DNA of 64,000 bases from Thiopontia sp964344135 (GCA_964344135.1 CAYFMF010000001.1:1-64000), one strand, 5' to 3'. Positions 42,193 through 51,506 are shown, counted from the first letter of the stretch. Made by a program: numbers and translations. The notes: generated by a model from the letters alone, not told the origin.

Positions 42193-45100
42193 ATGCGACT
42201 AAAAACACTCAAGCTTGCTGGATTCAAATCTTTTGTGGATCCAACCACGGTCCCATTCCCAAGCAATCTGGTCGGCGTGATCGGCCCCAACGGGTGTGGA
42301 AAATCCAATATCATCGATGCCGTTCGCTGGGTCATGGGCGAGAGCTCAGCCAAGCAGCTGCGTGGCGACTCCATGGCCGATGTCATCTTCAATGGCTCCA
42401 GTGCACGCAAACCGGTCGGCCATGCATCGGTGGAGCTGGTCTTCGACAACTCCGCAGGAAAGCTGCAGGGGCAGTATGCCAGCTTCAGTGAGATCTCGGT
42501 CAAGCGCAAGGCTTCAAGAGATGGTGTCTCAAGCTACTACCTCAACGGAACCAAGTGTCGACGACGCGACATCATGGACCTCTTTCTGGGTACAGGCCTT
42601 GGTCCGCGCAGCTATGCCATCATTGAGCAGGGGATGATCTCCCGCTTTGTCGAGGCCAAGCCCGATGATCTGCGGGTACTGATTGAGGAGGCGGCAGGAA
42701 TCTCCAAATACAAGGAGCGCCGTAGAGAGACAGAGAATCGCATGCGCCATACGCGTGAAAATCTGGACCGGATCAACGATCTTCGTGAGGAGATGGCCAA
42801 GCAGCTGCGCCGTCTGGAGCGCCAGTCCCGTGCGGCAGAGCGCTACCGGAAGCTCAAGCAGGAGGAGCGTCTGATGCAGGCCCAGTTGCTGGCGCTGCGT
42901 TGGCAGGAGTATGACCAGAAGGCGGAACAGCAGGACCGGGAGACACGCCGGGCAGAAGTCTCCGTGCAGCAGCGGCTCTCGCAGCAGCGCGCACTGGAGA
43001 GCGAGATCGAGAAGGGGCGACAGCGCCATGCGGAGTCCAATGACTCGTTCAATGAGGTGCAGGGGCGCTTCTACGCAATTGGTGCAGAGATTGCGAGAAC
43101 AGAACAGAACCTGAAGGGGATGAGAGAGCGCCAGGACCAGCTTGGAAAGGATCTTGAGCAGGCCGAGGGTGCATGGCACGAGGCCAATGCGATGATGAAG
43201 GCCGATCAGCAGCGTATCCTGGAGCTGGAGGAGTCCCTGCTGCAGGACGAGCCACAGCTGAAGCAGCTGCAGAAGGAGGATGGTGCACTCACCGCTCTCT
43301 GGGAGGAGGCGGAGCAGGAGTGGCATGAGTGGCAGGGCAAGCTGGAACACTTCAACCGGCTGGCCAATGATCCAAAGCGGGATGCCGAGATTGCCCGTTC
43401 GCGCATCGAGCAGCTCGATCGTCAGCGCTTCAACAGCGAGCGTCAACAGCAGAGATTGCTGGAGGAGCAGCAGACGCTGCCCGTAGTGGATGGCGCCGAG
43501 CTTGAACAGATGCAGCAGACCCTGCAGCAGCGGGAGAGTGATCTTCAGCAGTTGCGGGAGGCAGGCCACGCGCTGCGTGAACAGATTGCGGCTCAGCGTG
43601 AGGAGAACCGTCAGACCACCGACCGGCTTGATGGTCGCCGTGGAGCGCTGCAGCAGCTGCGCGGAAGGCTCACCTCCCTGGAGGCACTGCAGCAGGATGC
43701 GTTGGGGCGTGAGAAGAGTGGAGTCCACTCCTGGCTGGAGCAGAGTGGGGTAGCCGATGCGCCTCGTCTGGCCGAAAAGCTGAACGCAGAGGCGGGCTGG
43801 GAGCGCGCCGTTGAGACGGTACTGGGTGCCTATCTGGAGGCGGTCACCGTTGAGGAGGATCACGATCTTCTGCAAGGTGCAACCCGACTGCAGAAGGGTG
43901 AGGTCCGTTTTGTTATGGAGCATGCCGGTGCAGCTGCAGGTCAGGAGTCCGGAGTGCTCAATGGGGCTCTTCCCCTCTCCTCGCTGGTAGAGACCGATCT
44001 GGCCATTGGCGGACTGCTGCAAGGGGTCTATGCGGTGGAGTCCCTGCAGCAGGCCCTGCAGCTCAGGCCGGAGCTTGATCCCGGGATTTCAGTGGTTACA
44101 CGGGATGGGGTCTGGATCGGGCGGGAGTGGTCGCAGGTGGTTCGTGAGGATGATGCCCAGGAGGGGGTGTTGCAGAGAGAGCAGACGATCCGCGCCGTAA
44201 AGGAGCAGTTGCAGCAGATCGAGGCCGATGTTGCCTCCCTTGAATCTCTCCTTGAGGAGGGGCGTCAGAGGCAGAGGGAGCAGGAGCAGCTGCAGGAGCA
44301 GCAGCAGAACCGTATTGATCAACAGGCAGCGGAGCTTGCATCCAGCAAGGCGGATCTGAGCGGAAAGCTTGCCCGCCAGGATCAGCTCAGCAGTCGCAGA
44401 GAGCAGATTGACGAGGAGCTGCTCAGGCTTGAGTCCGATATCCGTCAAGCCAGGGAGGGTGTCCGGGAGTCACGCTCAAGACTTGAGATCGCACTGGCTG
44501 CAACGGAAGAGAGCGAGTTGCAGCGTCAGCAGATGGAGTCCAGAAGGGGCGCCCTGCGCGAGGCGATGGACCGCTCCAGAGACAGTGCACGTGAAAAGAG
44601 GGATCAGCTGCACCGTCTGACGGTTCAGGTTGAATCCTCTCGTACCCGCCTGGAATCCACCCGCAATGGCCTGGTCCGCATGGAGGAGCAGCTTGCCACG
44701 AGCCAAGAGAGAAAACGGGAGCTTCTCCACTCCAAACATGAGATGGAGTCACCGATCCAGCTGCTCAAGGAGGAGCTTGAGAAACATCTGGCGAAACAGC
44801 TGGTGGTGGAGAATGAGCTCACTGATGCGCGTCGAAAACTTGAGGAGATCGAACACCATCTGCGTGAACTGGATGGAGAGCGGATGGAGGCGGAGCAGGA
44901 TCTCCAGAAGCTGCGTTCGGCACATGAAAAACTGCTGCTGGAGGGTCAGGAGATACGTGTCCGTCGCCAGACACTGGATGAGCAGCTGCAGGAGAGTGGC
45001 TACCAGAGAGAGCCGCTGCTACAGGAGATGCCCGAGGAGGCAACCGCCGAACAGTGGCAGCAGGACGTCGATCAGATGGCTCTGCGGATTCAGCGCCTGG

Positions 45101-45720
45101 GGCCGATCAACCTTGCAGCGATCGATGAGTACCAGACAGAGACCGAGCGCAAGGAGCACCTGGATCAGCAGCACGATGATCTGGTTGATGCCCTGACCAC
45201 TCTTGAAAACGCCATCGGAAAGATCGACCGGGAGACCCGTACCCGTTTCAGGGAGACCTTCGAGAGAATCAATGATGGCCTGAAGAGCAACTTCCCGCAG
45301 CTGTTTGGCGGGGGACGTGCCTATCTGGAGATGACCGGTGAGGATCTGCTGGATACCGGGGTGACGGTCATGGCCCAGCCTCCGGGCAAGCGAAACAGTA
45401 CCATCCATCTGCTCTCGGGTGGAGAGAAGGCGCTGACTGCGGTAGCACTGGTCTTCTCCATCTTTGAGCTCAACCCGGCACCATTCTGCATGCTGGATGA
45501 GGTGGACGCCCCGCTGGATGAGGCCAATGTCGGCCGCTTCTCCAACATGGTCAAGAAGATGTCCGAACGGGTGCAGTTCATCTTCATCACCCATAACAAG
45601 GCAACCATGGAGATCTCGGATCAACTCTCCGGGGTTACGATGCATGAGCCGGGCGTCTCAAGAATGGTGGCAGTTGACATCGAAGAGGCAGAGGCGCTGG
45701 CCGCAAGCCAGGCAGTATGA
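42193..45720 (+). CDS. smc: Chromosome segregation protein SMC
   Basis: ATPase subunit of the Smc-ScpAB condensin. 1175 residues. Walker A GPNGCGKSN at 31-39, a long coiled coil, a central hinge (about 500-650), returning coiled coil, ABC signature HLLSGGEKALTAVALVFSIF and Walker B CMLDEVDAPLDEANVGRF. Partner genes scpA and scpB are at 56.5-58.0 kb. This system replaces MukBEF of enteric bacteria. Its stop overlaps the zipA-like gene (ATGA). Confidence 0.98.
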   Translation: MRLKTLKLAGFKSFVDPTTVPFPSNLVGVIGPNGCGKSNIIDAVRWVMGESSAKQLRGDSMADVIFNGSSARKPVGHASVELVFDNSAGKLQGQYASFSEISVKRKASRDGVSSYYLNGTKCRRRDIMDLFLGTGLGPRSYAIIEQGMISRFVEAKPDDLRVLIEEAAGISKYKERRRETENRMRHTRENLDRINDLREEMAKQLRRLERQSRAAERYRKLKQEERLMQAQLLALRWQEYDQKAEQQDRETRRAEVSVQQRLSQQRALESEIEKGRQRHAESNDSFNEVQGRFYAIGAEIARTEQNLKGMRERQDQLGKDLEQAEGAWHEANAMMKADQQRILELEESLLQDEPQLKQLQKEDGALTALWEEAEQEWHEWQGKLEHFNRLANDPKRDAEIARSRIEQLDRQRFNSERQQQRLLEEQQTLPVVDGAELEQMQQTLQQRESDLQQLREAGHALREQIAAQREENRQTTDRLDGRRGALQQLRGRLTSLEALQQDALGREKSGVHSWLEQSGVADAPRLAEKLNAEAGWERAVETVLGAYLEAVTVEEDHDLLQGATRLQKGEVRFVMEHAGAAAGQESGVLNGALPLSSLVETDLAIGGLLQGVYAVESLQQALQLRPELDPGISVVTRDGVWIGREWSQVVREDDAQEGVLQREQTIRAVKEQLQQIEADVASLESLLEEGRQRQREQEQLQEQQQNRIDQQAAELASSKADLSGKLARQDQLSSRREQIDEELLRLESDIRQAREGVRESRSRLEIALAATEESELQRQQMESRRGALREAMDRSRDSAREKRDQLHRLTVQVESSRTRLESTRNGLVRMEEQLATSQERKRELLHSKHEMESPIQLLKEELEKHLAKQLVVENELTDARRKLEEIEHHLRELDGERMEAEQDLQKLRSAHEKLLLEGQEIRVRRQTLDEQLQESGYQREPLLQEMPEEATAEQWQQDVDQMALRIQRLGPINLAAIDEYQTETERKEHLDQQHDDLVDALTTLENAIGKIDRETRTRFRETFERINDGLKSNFPQLFGGGRAYLEMTGEDLLDTGVTVMAQPPGKRNSTIHLLSGGEKALTAVALVFSIFELNPAPFCMLDEVDAPLDEANVGRFSNMVKKMSERVQFIFITHNKATMEISDQLSGVTMHEPGVSRMVAVDIEEAEALAASQAV

Positions 45721-46397
45721 TGGAAGTGCTGAACAAGATTCGAACCATGCTGGCGAGGTCAACCACCTCTCCGACACCCAGAGAGGCCCCCTCTGACAAT
45801 GGTGGCAGGGAGATTCATGACCCCATTGATCTGGAAGAGACGCTGCATGCGGATGATGGGCAGCGCTTCGACCTTGATGGGATTGAGGAGGCCCAGGATT
45901 CGACCCCCGGTGATGCCGAGCAGCCGATAGGCAGTGCTGGAGGGCTGGCGGTCGTTCTGACTGTAATGGCCGAGGAGGGGGACCATTTCGAGGGGAGTGA
46001 CCTGCTGCGTGAGTTCAATGCAGTGGAGCTGGAGTATGACAAGAGCGGGATCTACCATGCCTACCCCCTGGAGGGAGAGCACGCCCCACTGTTCAGTGTG
46101 GGAAATGTGCTGAAACCGGGGACCTTTGACCAGCAGCAGGTGATGAACCTGAGAACCACGGGCATGATTCTCTTCTTCAGGCTTCCGGGTGTACACTCCG
46201 GAAAGCTCTCCTTCGAGAAGATGATGGAGATCGCACACAAGCTCTCCGTGGGTCTGGGCGGCAAGGTGTGTGATGAGAAGAGAAGGGTGCTGACGCCCCA
46301 CTCACTGCAGCGTCTGCGTGATCTGGTCTATGAGTTTGAGTACAACCATGAGCTGGAGAGCCGCAGAGCGACACTGACTCAGTCACAACAGCGATGA
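45717..46397 (+). CDS. zipA: ZipA-like cell division protein lacking the usual membrane anchor
   Basis: 226 residues. The C-terminal FtsZ-binding domain is clear (about 75-215: LAVVLTVMAEEGDHFEGSDL, MILFFRLPGVHSGKLSFEKM). Typical ZipA starts with a membrane helix in the first 25 residues, but this one starts MMEVLNKIRTMLARSTTSPT with no hydrophobic stretch. The gene starts inside the smc stop codon, so an anchor cannot lie upstream. The first 15 residues could form a short amphipathic helix. Order smc-zipA-ligA is conserved in Gammaproteobacteria. Confidence 0.88.
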   Translation: MMEVLNKIRTMLARSTTSPTPREAPSDNGGREIHDPIDLEETLHADDGQRFDLDGIEEAQDSTPGDAEQPIGSAGGLAVVLTVMAEEGDHFEGSDLLREFNAVELEYDKSGIYHAYPLEGEHAPLFSVGNVLKPGTFDQQQVMNLRTTGMILFFRLPGVHSGKLSFEKMMEIAHKLSVGLGGKVCDEKRRVLTPHSLQRLRDLVYEFEYNHELESRRATLTQSQQR

Positions 46398-48415
46398 GCG
46401 GAAAGAGATCCTCCGTCCCGGCCTCGGGGCGGGCCCGGGCGCTGCGTGATCTGCTCAACCACCACAACTACCGATACTACACCCTGGATGATCCGGAGAT
46501 CCCGGACGCAGAGTATGACCTCCTGCTGCGGGAGCTGCAGCAGCTGGAGCACGACAACCCGGAGCTGAGAACGGCAGACTCCCCAACCCAGCGGGTGGGT
46601 GGAGAGATTCTGGCCGCTTTCCGCTCGGTTACCCATGAGCTCCCCATGTCCTCGCTCGACAACGCCTTTGACCGTAGCGAGATGGAGGAGTTTGAGCGGC
46701 GGGTCGAGGAGCGCAGCGGGGAGCAGGAGATCGAGTATGTCGCGGAGCCCAAGCTGGATGGGCTTGCCCTGAGTCTGCTCTATGAGGATGGGGTGCTGGT
46801 GCGTGGTGCGACCCGGGGGGATGGTGAGCGGGGAGAGGATGTCAGCGCAAACATTCGCACCATCAACTCGATTCCGCTACGGCTGCAGGGTGATCGGATC
46901 CCGCAGCGCCTCGAGGTGCGTGGAGAGGTATTCATTCTCAAGCGGGACTTCGAGGCACTGAACCGGCGCCAGCAGGAGGCGGGAGAGAAGCAGTTTGCCA
47001 ATCCGAGAAATGCCGCTGCCGGGAGTCTTCGTCAACTCGACTCCTCCGTCACGGCATCACGTCCGCTCTCCTTTATCAGCTATGGAATTGGCATTCAACA
47101 GGGGGGTGAAGAGGCAGAGAGCTATCACCAGCTGGTACAGATGCTCACCGCCTGGGGGATCCCGGTCTCACCAGAGCATCGGGTGGTTAGGGGGATGGAT
47201 GCCTGTAGCGCACTCTATGGTGATCTCTCGATGCGCCGCTCCTCCCTTCCCTACGAGATTGATGGTGTTGTATTCAAGGTCAACGCCTTCCGGCTGCAGA
47301 AAAGGCTGGGATTCACCGCGCGTGCACCACGCTGGGCCATCGCCTGGAAGTTCCCTGCAGAGGAGGCGACCACCACGCTGTTGGCGATTGATCTCCAGGT
47401 GGGACGTACCGGTGCCCTGACACCGGTGGCGCGCCTGGCCCCGGTTCAGGTTGGCGGGGTCACCGTCTCCAATGCAACCCTGCACAACGAGGATGAGGTA
47501 CAGCGCAAGGATCTGCGCGTTGGTGATGGTGTGGTGGTGCGCCGTGCGGGGGATGTGATCCCGGAGGTGGTGCGTACGCTCCCCGGAAGGCGAGAGCGGG
47601 AGAGTGAGGCATGGCAGCTGCCACACCACTGCCCGGTCTGCGGTTCCGAGGTGATTCGTGAGGCCGACAAGACGGTTGCGCGTTGCAGTGGTGGCCTCTT
47701 CTGTCCGGCACAGCGGAAGGAGGCGATATGGCATTTTGCCTCCAGAAAGGGGCTCGATATCGAGGGGCTGGGCAGCAAGCTGGTTGACCAGTTGGTGCAG
47801 CAGGGGCTGGTGAAGAGCCCGGCTGACCTGTTTCATCTGGATAGGGGGCGCCTGGCTGCACTGGAGCGCATGGGGGAGAAGTCAGCCGACAACCTGATTG
47901 CCGCGCTGAACCGGGGGAGAGAGACGACACTGCCCCGTTTCCTCTATGCGCTGGGCATCCCGGAGGTAGGTGAGGCAACGGCACGCTCCCTTGCACGCCA
48001 CTTCGGGGATCTGGATCCATTGATGCAGGCACCGATTGAGGCGCTGCAGCAGATAGAGGATGTGGGGCCGATTGTGGCCCGGAATATCGTCACATTCTTC
48101 CACCAGGAGCATAACCGTGAGGTGATTGAGGCGTTGATCGGGGCGGGAGTCTCCTGGGCTCCACCCACCCAGCCGGAGGAGAGCCAGCCCCTGCTGGGCA
48201 ATACCTATGTGATTACCGGCACCCTGCAGAAGATGACCCGCTCCGAGGCCAGGGAGCGATTGCAACAGCTCGGTGCCAGGGTGTCCGGAAGTGTATCTGG
48301 AAAGACAACCGCCCTCATCTGTGGGGCAGATCCTGGCTCCAAGCGGAGCAAGGCGGAGTCACTGGGGGTTCCGGTATTGGATGAGTTCGAGCTGGAGACA
48401 CTGCTTGCGGAGTGA
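46394..48415 (+). CDS. ligA: NAD-dependent DNA ligase
   Basis: Seals nicks in replication and repair. 673 residues. Adenylation domain with catalytic Lys120 (EPKLDGLALS), OB fold, four-Cys zinc finger (CPVCGSEV...CSGGLFCPAQ), helix-hairpin-helix repeats and a C-terminal BRCT domain (GNTYVITGTLQKMTRSEARE). It overlaps the zipA-like gene by four bases. Confidence 0.98.
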   Translation: MSGKRSSVPASGRARALRDLLNHHNYRYYTLDDPEIPDAEYDLLLRELQQLEHDNPELRTADSPTQRVGGEILAAFRSVTHELPMSSLDNAFDRSEMEEFERRVEERSGEQEIEYVAEPKLDGLALSLLYEDGVLVRGATRGDGERGEDVSANIRTINSIPLRLQGDRIPQRLEVRGEVFILKRDFEALNRRQQEAGEKQFANPRNAAAGSLRQLDSSVTASRPLSFISYGIGIQQGGEEAESYHQLVQMLTAWGIPVSPEHRVVRGMDACSALYGDLSMRRSSLPYEIDGVVFKVNAFRLQKRLGFTARAPRWAIAWKFPAEEATTTLLAIDLQVGRTGALTPVARLAPVQVGGVTVSNATLHNEDEVQRKDLRVGDGVVVRRAGDVIPEVVRTLPGRRERESEAWQLPHHCPVCGSEVIREADKTVARCSGGLFCPAQRKEAIWHFASRKGLDIEGLGSKLVDQLVQQGLVKSPADLFHLDRGRLAALERMGEKSADNLIAALNRGRETTLPRFLYALGIPEVGEATARSLARHFGDLDPLMQAPIEALQQIEDVGPIVARNIVTFFHQEHNREVIEALIGAGVSWAPPTQPEESQPLLGNTYVITGTLQKMTRSEARERLQQLGARVSGSVSGKTTALICGADPGSKRSKAESLGVPVLDEFELETLLAE

Positions 48416-48429
48416 GTAGCCGGGGGCGG

Positions 48430-48846
48430 TCAGCGGAACAGCTCCACGTAGTCCCTGTAGATGCAGCGATCCATTACCGTAAAGATCCCCGCCCCTGCGG
48501 CCCTCTCTGCTGACTCCGGGTGGACAACCCCCTCCTGTAGCCAGATCGCCGGCAGCCGAAGCTTGATCACCTGCTCCACAATGGGGGGGAGATGCTCCGG
48601 GGCACGGAAAACATCGACCAGATCAATGGGACCCTGGATCTCCCCCAGTGAACCGTATACATGCTCGCCGAGGATCTCGCCACCACCGGGGCGAACCGGA
48701 ATGATGCGAAACCCGTAGCTCTGCATTGCAGCCGAGACCCGATGGCTGGGGCGGTTGGGCTGGGTTGAGATCCCAACCACCGCAATGGTGCGCACCCGGC
48801 TCAGACGGGTATGGATCTGATCCAGTGTGGGGTTGGTAAAAGGCAT
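48430..48846 (-). CDS. CoA-binding domain protein (YccU type)
   Basis: 138 residues of Rossmann-like CoA-binding fold: IAVVGISTQPNRPSHRVSAAM, GFRIIPVRPGGGEILGEHVY, DLVDVFRAPEHLPPIVEQV and the ending MDRCIYRDY are typical. The cellular role of this family is not established. It converges with ligA, 14 bp apart, and follows the DUF2892 gene on the minus strand. Confidence 0.92.
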   Translation of the reverse strand: MPFTNPTLDQIHTRLSRVRTIAVVGISTQPNRPSHRVSAAMQSYGFRIIPVRPGGGEILGEHVYGSLGEIQGPIDLVDVFRAPEHLPPIVEQVIKLRLPAIWLQEGVVHPESAERAAGAGIFTVMDRCIYRDYVELFR

Positions 48847-48871
48847 CCCCCCTCAATACCCTCTCTGGTCG

Positions 48872-49060
48872 CTATTTGCTCTTGCAGGTGTTGATGCCGA
48901 AGATTGAGTAGGCAGGGCACCAGGAGAGCAGACCGGTTGCCAGCGGGACAACACCAATCCATCCCCATGCAGGCATTCTGCCCATTGCGGTCTCGGCAAT
49001 CAGCACGGCACCAACCAGGATACGAAGAATTCGATCAATATTTCCAACGTTCTTTGTCAT
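48872..49060 (-). CDS. DUF2892 inner-membrane protein
   Basis: 62 residues with two membrane segments (ILRILVGAVLIAETAM and WIGVVPLATGLLSWCPAYSI). The start (MTKNVGNIDRILRILVG) and CPAYSIFGINTC are hallmarks of DUF2892/YgaP-type proteins, often linked to rhodanese or sulfur genes. Two conserved Cys residues sit near the C-terminus. Function unknown. Confidence 0.88.
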   Translation of the reverse strand: MTKNVGNIDRILRILVGAVLIAETAMGRMPAWGWIGVVPLATGLLSWCPAYSIFGINTCKSK

Positions 49061-49133
49061 TTCATGAACTCCCTCTGATAAAAGATGGCCAATGGTAGAG
49101 CCCCATTGTTTCTGTTTGATTGCAGAAAATCAA

Positions 49134-49415
49134 CTAACCATAGAGACAGAGGTAGGCGGTCTCGACCTCCACCCGGAGCTGAAAACGCTGGTTGGCCTCA
49201 ACGATAAACTCCTCCCCCTCACCGCAAGTGGCCCAGTCGCTGCTCCCAGGGAGCCTGACGGTTAATGCACCACTGACGACACGCATCGTCTCCCGCTCGC
49301 TGGTAGAGAACTCATATTCGCCCACAGCCATCACACCAACGGTGGCTGGCAGCTTCTCTGTCTGGAGGGCAATGGATACAACATTGCCATCAAAATAGTG
49401 GTTGGTCTTCAGCAT
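49134..49415 (-). CDS. ppnP: Pyrimidine/purine nucleoside phosphorylase PpnP
   Basis: 93 residues from ATG 49415, with an AGGAG ribosome binding site; the frame runs on upstream but those residues do not belong to the family. Cupin fold: NHYFDGNVVSIAL, TVGVMAVGEYEFSTSERETM and VVSGALTVRLPGSSDW are typical of the former YaiE/DUF1255 family, which cleaves nucleosides with phosphate. Divergent from the tandem thioredoxin gene. Confidence 0.93.
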   Translation of the reverse strand: MLKTNHYFDGNVVSIALQTEKLPATVGVMAVGEYEFSTSERETMRVVSGALTVRLPGSSDWATCGEGEEFIVEANQRFQLRVEVETAYLCLYG

Positions 49416-49523
49416 CGCTATCTCCTGTAGTCCGCTTTTCTGTTGGGAGGATTCTACCCCAACTGCATTGCACTGTTGCGGTCCCTGGTTGACAATAGTG
49501 TGAGTGAACAGAAGGGGGGTGGT

Positions 49524-50561
49524 ATGGCGTTGAGCGTTGTCGTGCGGGGTGTGTTTCTGCTGGTTGTGCTGGCGATGGGGCCGGCAACAGCGGCAGAGGA
49601 GGGGCTTGGCGAGGGGCTGGTTAACCCCGGCTATGTCGAGAAGCCTGACTGGTTCAAGGACTCTTTTCTTGATCTGCGGGAGGATGTCGCCGAGGCGGCA
49701 GCCGGGGGGAGACGGCTGATGCTCTACTTTCACCAGGATGGCTGTCCCTACTGCGCCACCCTGATTGAGGATCTCCACTCCAGAAGCCTGGCCGAGAAGG
49801 TCCAGAGCTACTTCGATGTTGTGGAGATCAACATGTGGGGGGATCGGGAGGTGGTCGATCTTCAGGGGGAGGCGTTGACAGAGAAAGAGTTCAGCGAGTC
49901 GATGAAGGTTCTCTTCACCCCCACCATCCTCTTCCTGAATGAGGCGGGGGAGGGTGTGATCCGGATGAATGGATACTATCCACCACACCAGTTCTCCGCA
50001 GTGCTCGACTATGTGGGGCGCCAGCTGGAGGAGAAGATCACCTTTCAGGAGCACTATGCCGGGATCAATCCGGTACAGCCCTCGGCAACACTGCACCATG
50101 AGCCCGGGTGGGGGAGGGCACCGGTTGACCTCAGATCATCGAGCGAGAGTGGCAGACCCAGGCTGCTACTGTTTGAGCAGCGGCGCTGCGGCTCCTGTGA
50201 TGAGCTGCATCTGGATATACTCAGGCGTCCGGAGATCCGTGCCGACCTCGAGCAGTTCGATGTGGTTCTTCTCGATATCTGGGGTGATCAACTGGTTACC
50301 CTCCCTGATGGAGAGCAGCTAACGGAACGTGACTGGGCAAGAAGATTGAGGGTTCAGTTCTCGCCCACCCTGCTGTTTCTTGATCAACAGGGGCACGAGG
50401 TGTTCCGTACCGAGGCCTATCTCAAGGCGTTTCACACCCACTCTGCCATGCAGTATCTCCTTACCGGAAGTTACCGTGAACAACCCAACTTTCAGCGCTT
50501 CGTGCAGAGCCGTGCGGATGCACTGCATCAGCAGGGGGTTGAGGTGGATTTGATGAAATAA
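49524..50561 (+). CDS. Periplasmic tandem thioredoxin-fold protein (SoxW-like)
   Basis: 345 residues from ATG 49524 (aaggggggtggt upstream). Signal peptide of about 24 residues (ending GPATAA). Two thioredoxin-like domains: C74-P-Y-C77 and C222-G-S-C225. Each is followed by a WGD segment, a TE-rich loop and a cis-Pro motif (VLFTPTILFLN and VQFSPTLLFLD), so the gene looks internally duplicated. Single-domain relatives include SoxW, the thioredoxin of the sulfur oxidation system. No sox genes are in the window, so the partner is unknown. Confidence 0.82.
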   Translation: MALSVVVRGVFLLVVLAMGPATAAEEGLGEGLVNPGYVEKPDWFKDSFLDLREDVAEAAAGGRRLMLYFHQDGCPYCATLIEDLHSRSLAEKVQSYFDVVEINMWGDREVVDLQGEALTEKEFSESMKVLFTPTILFLNEAGEGVIRMNGYYPPHQFSAVLDYVGRQLEEKITFQEHYAGINPVQPSATLHHEPGWGRAPVDLRSSSESGRPRLLLFEQRRCGSCDELHLDILRRPEIRADLEQFDVVLLDIWGDQLVTLPDGEQLTERDWARRLRVQFSPTLLFLDQQGHEVFRTEAYLKAFHTHSAMQYLLTGSYREQPNFQRFVQSRADALHQQGVEVDLMK

Positions 50562-50634
50562 TCCCTTATTATGGCGGCATGTTTCGGCCGAGGTGATGGC
50601 TGGCAGGGGTCAGACAGCAGAAGATCATCAGCCT

Positions 50635-50757
50635 CTAGATCATGTTCTTCAATGCGGAGCCGATGATTAGGAGGGTGGCGAGTGAGGCCAGTATGAATAT
50701 CAGGATGGCACCCGCATCGATAATACTTTTTGCAAAAGCTTTGATCTGTTCTTCCAT
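50635..50757 (-). CDS. 40-residue single-membrane-segment peptide
   Basis: Short open frame beginning MEEQIKAFAKSIIDAG, followed by a hydrophobic helix (AILIFILASLATLLIIGSAL) and ending KNMI. A good ribosome binding site (aaggaag) lies upstream on the minus strand. An amphipathic charged start followed by one membrane helix is typical of small membrane proteins. No family recognised. It stands alone between two unrelated genes. Confidence 0.5.
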   Translation of the reverse strand: MEEQIKAFAKSIIDAGAILIFILASLATLLIIGSALKNMI

Positions 50758-51053
50758 GATTGACTTCCTTCAGCAGTATTGATGGATGGAGTTACAGCGA
50801 CTCTTAATCACTGTAACCGAGGTGGATACTGAGGGGTTGAGGGGAGGTCTGTCCCTCAATACCGGCTCGTGGGCTATACGATAAGGTCAAAATATGGCAC
50901 TTTCATTTCCGTGTGGTTTCAGATTGTTTCAGTGGAAGGTGTCGTTTGAGGCAGAATGGTTGCCAAATTGTTGGCAGGTGGCAATATCCCACTCTCTGTG
51001 CCGACACGCTCAAGGCCGCTGGCAGTTGCTTAGCAGATTGCTCTCCATAACCC
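50758..51053. other. 296-bp intergenic region, no gene seen
   Basis: Between the 40-residue peptide and the secreted protein gene. A 66-codon plus frame here looks spurious (no ribosome binding site, atypical Trp/Ser/Cys-rich composition). It holds a direct repeat, GGTTTCAGAT then TGTTTCAG (50915-50932), echoed at 51801-51818. Confidence 0.5.
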
Positions 51054-51506
51054 CTACCATGGGGTGGGCATCATCCCCATCCCCATCCGGTTAAAGTTCG
51101 GCATCCCCCCCTCTCTCTGGCGGCTCCGTCTCTGGTAGGGGTTGCTGCTCCCGTATTTCTGTTTCAGGTACTGCCGCTGCTGGCGGGCAGTTTCATAGCA
51201 TGACGACAATGAGCCATCCTCTTCACTTGCACGCTGAACACAGCGGATCTCCTGTTCGATCAGTGAACTCTTCTCGATGGATCGGGCCAGGCTTCTCTCG
51301 AGGCGCTTCAGAATATCCGCCTTCGACGCCCCCGATGTTGAGTCCCCCGATCTTGCCCACTCTCCAGTTTCGGTCTGGAGTGCCCCATCCGTCACGGAGG
51401 AGCGTCCGAAATCCCGGGCACCAAATGGATTGTAGAGCGTGTCATCTGCCACTGCCGCCGATGTTATCCATGCCGCTGTGAGCAGCACACCAAACCTGTT
51501 TCGCAT
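51054..51506 (-). CDS. Secreted protein of unknown function
   Basis: 150 residues from ATG 51506. Signal peptide MRNRFGVLLTAAWITSAAVA before DDTLYNPFGARDFG. The middle is a charged helix (ADILKRLERSLARSIEKSSL) with two Cys (IRCVQRA, SSCYETA) that could form a disulfide. The C-terminus is Arg/Gln-rich, then Met/Gly (NFNRMGMGMMPTPW). No family recognised. An upstream in-frame ATG would add 35 residues unlike a secretory start and was rejected. Confidence 0.65.
   Translation of the reverse strand: MRNRFGVLLTAAWITSAAVADDTLYNPFGARDFGRSSVTDGALQTETGEWARSGDSTSGASKADILKRLERSLARSIEKSSLIEQEIRCVQRASEEDGSLSSCYETARQQRQYLKQKYGSSNPYQRRSRQREGGMPNFNRMGMGMMPTPW

Noticed and set aside
42529..44022. Long Leu/Gln-rich frame (497 codons) opposite smc
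   Set aside because: The Leu-rich composition comes from reading the Gln/Glu-rich coiled-coil codons of smc backwards.
50894..51094. 66-codon plus-strand frame
   Set aside because: No ribosome binding site, unusual Trp/Cys/Ser content and overlap with the end of a better-supported gene.
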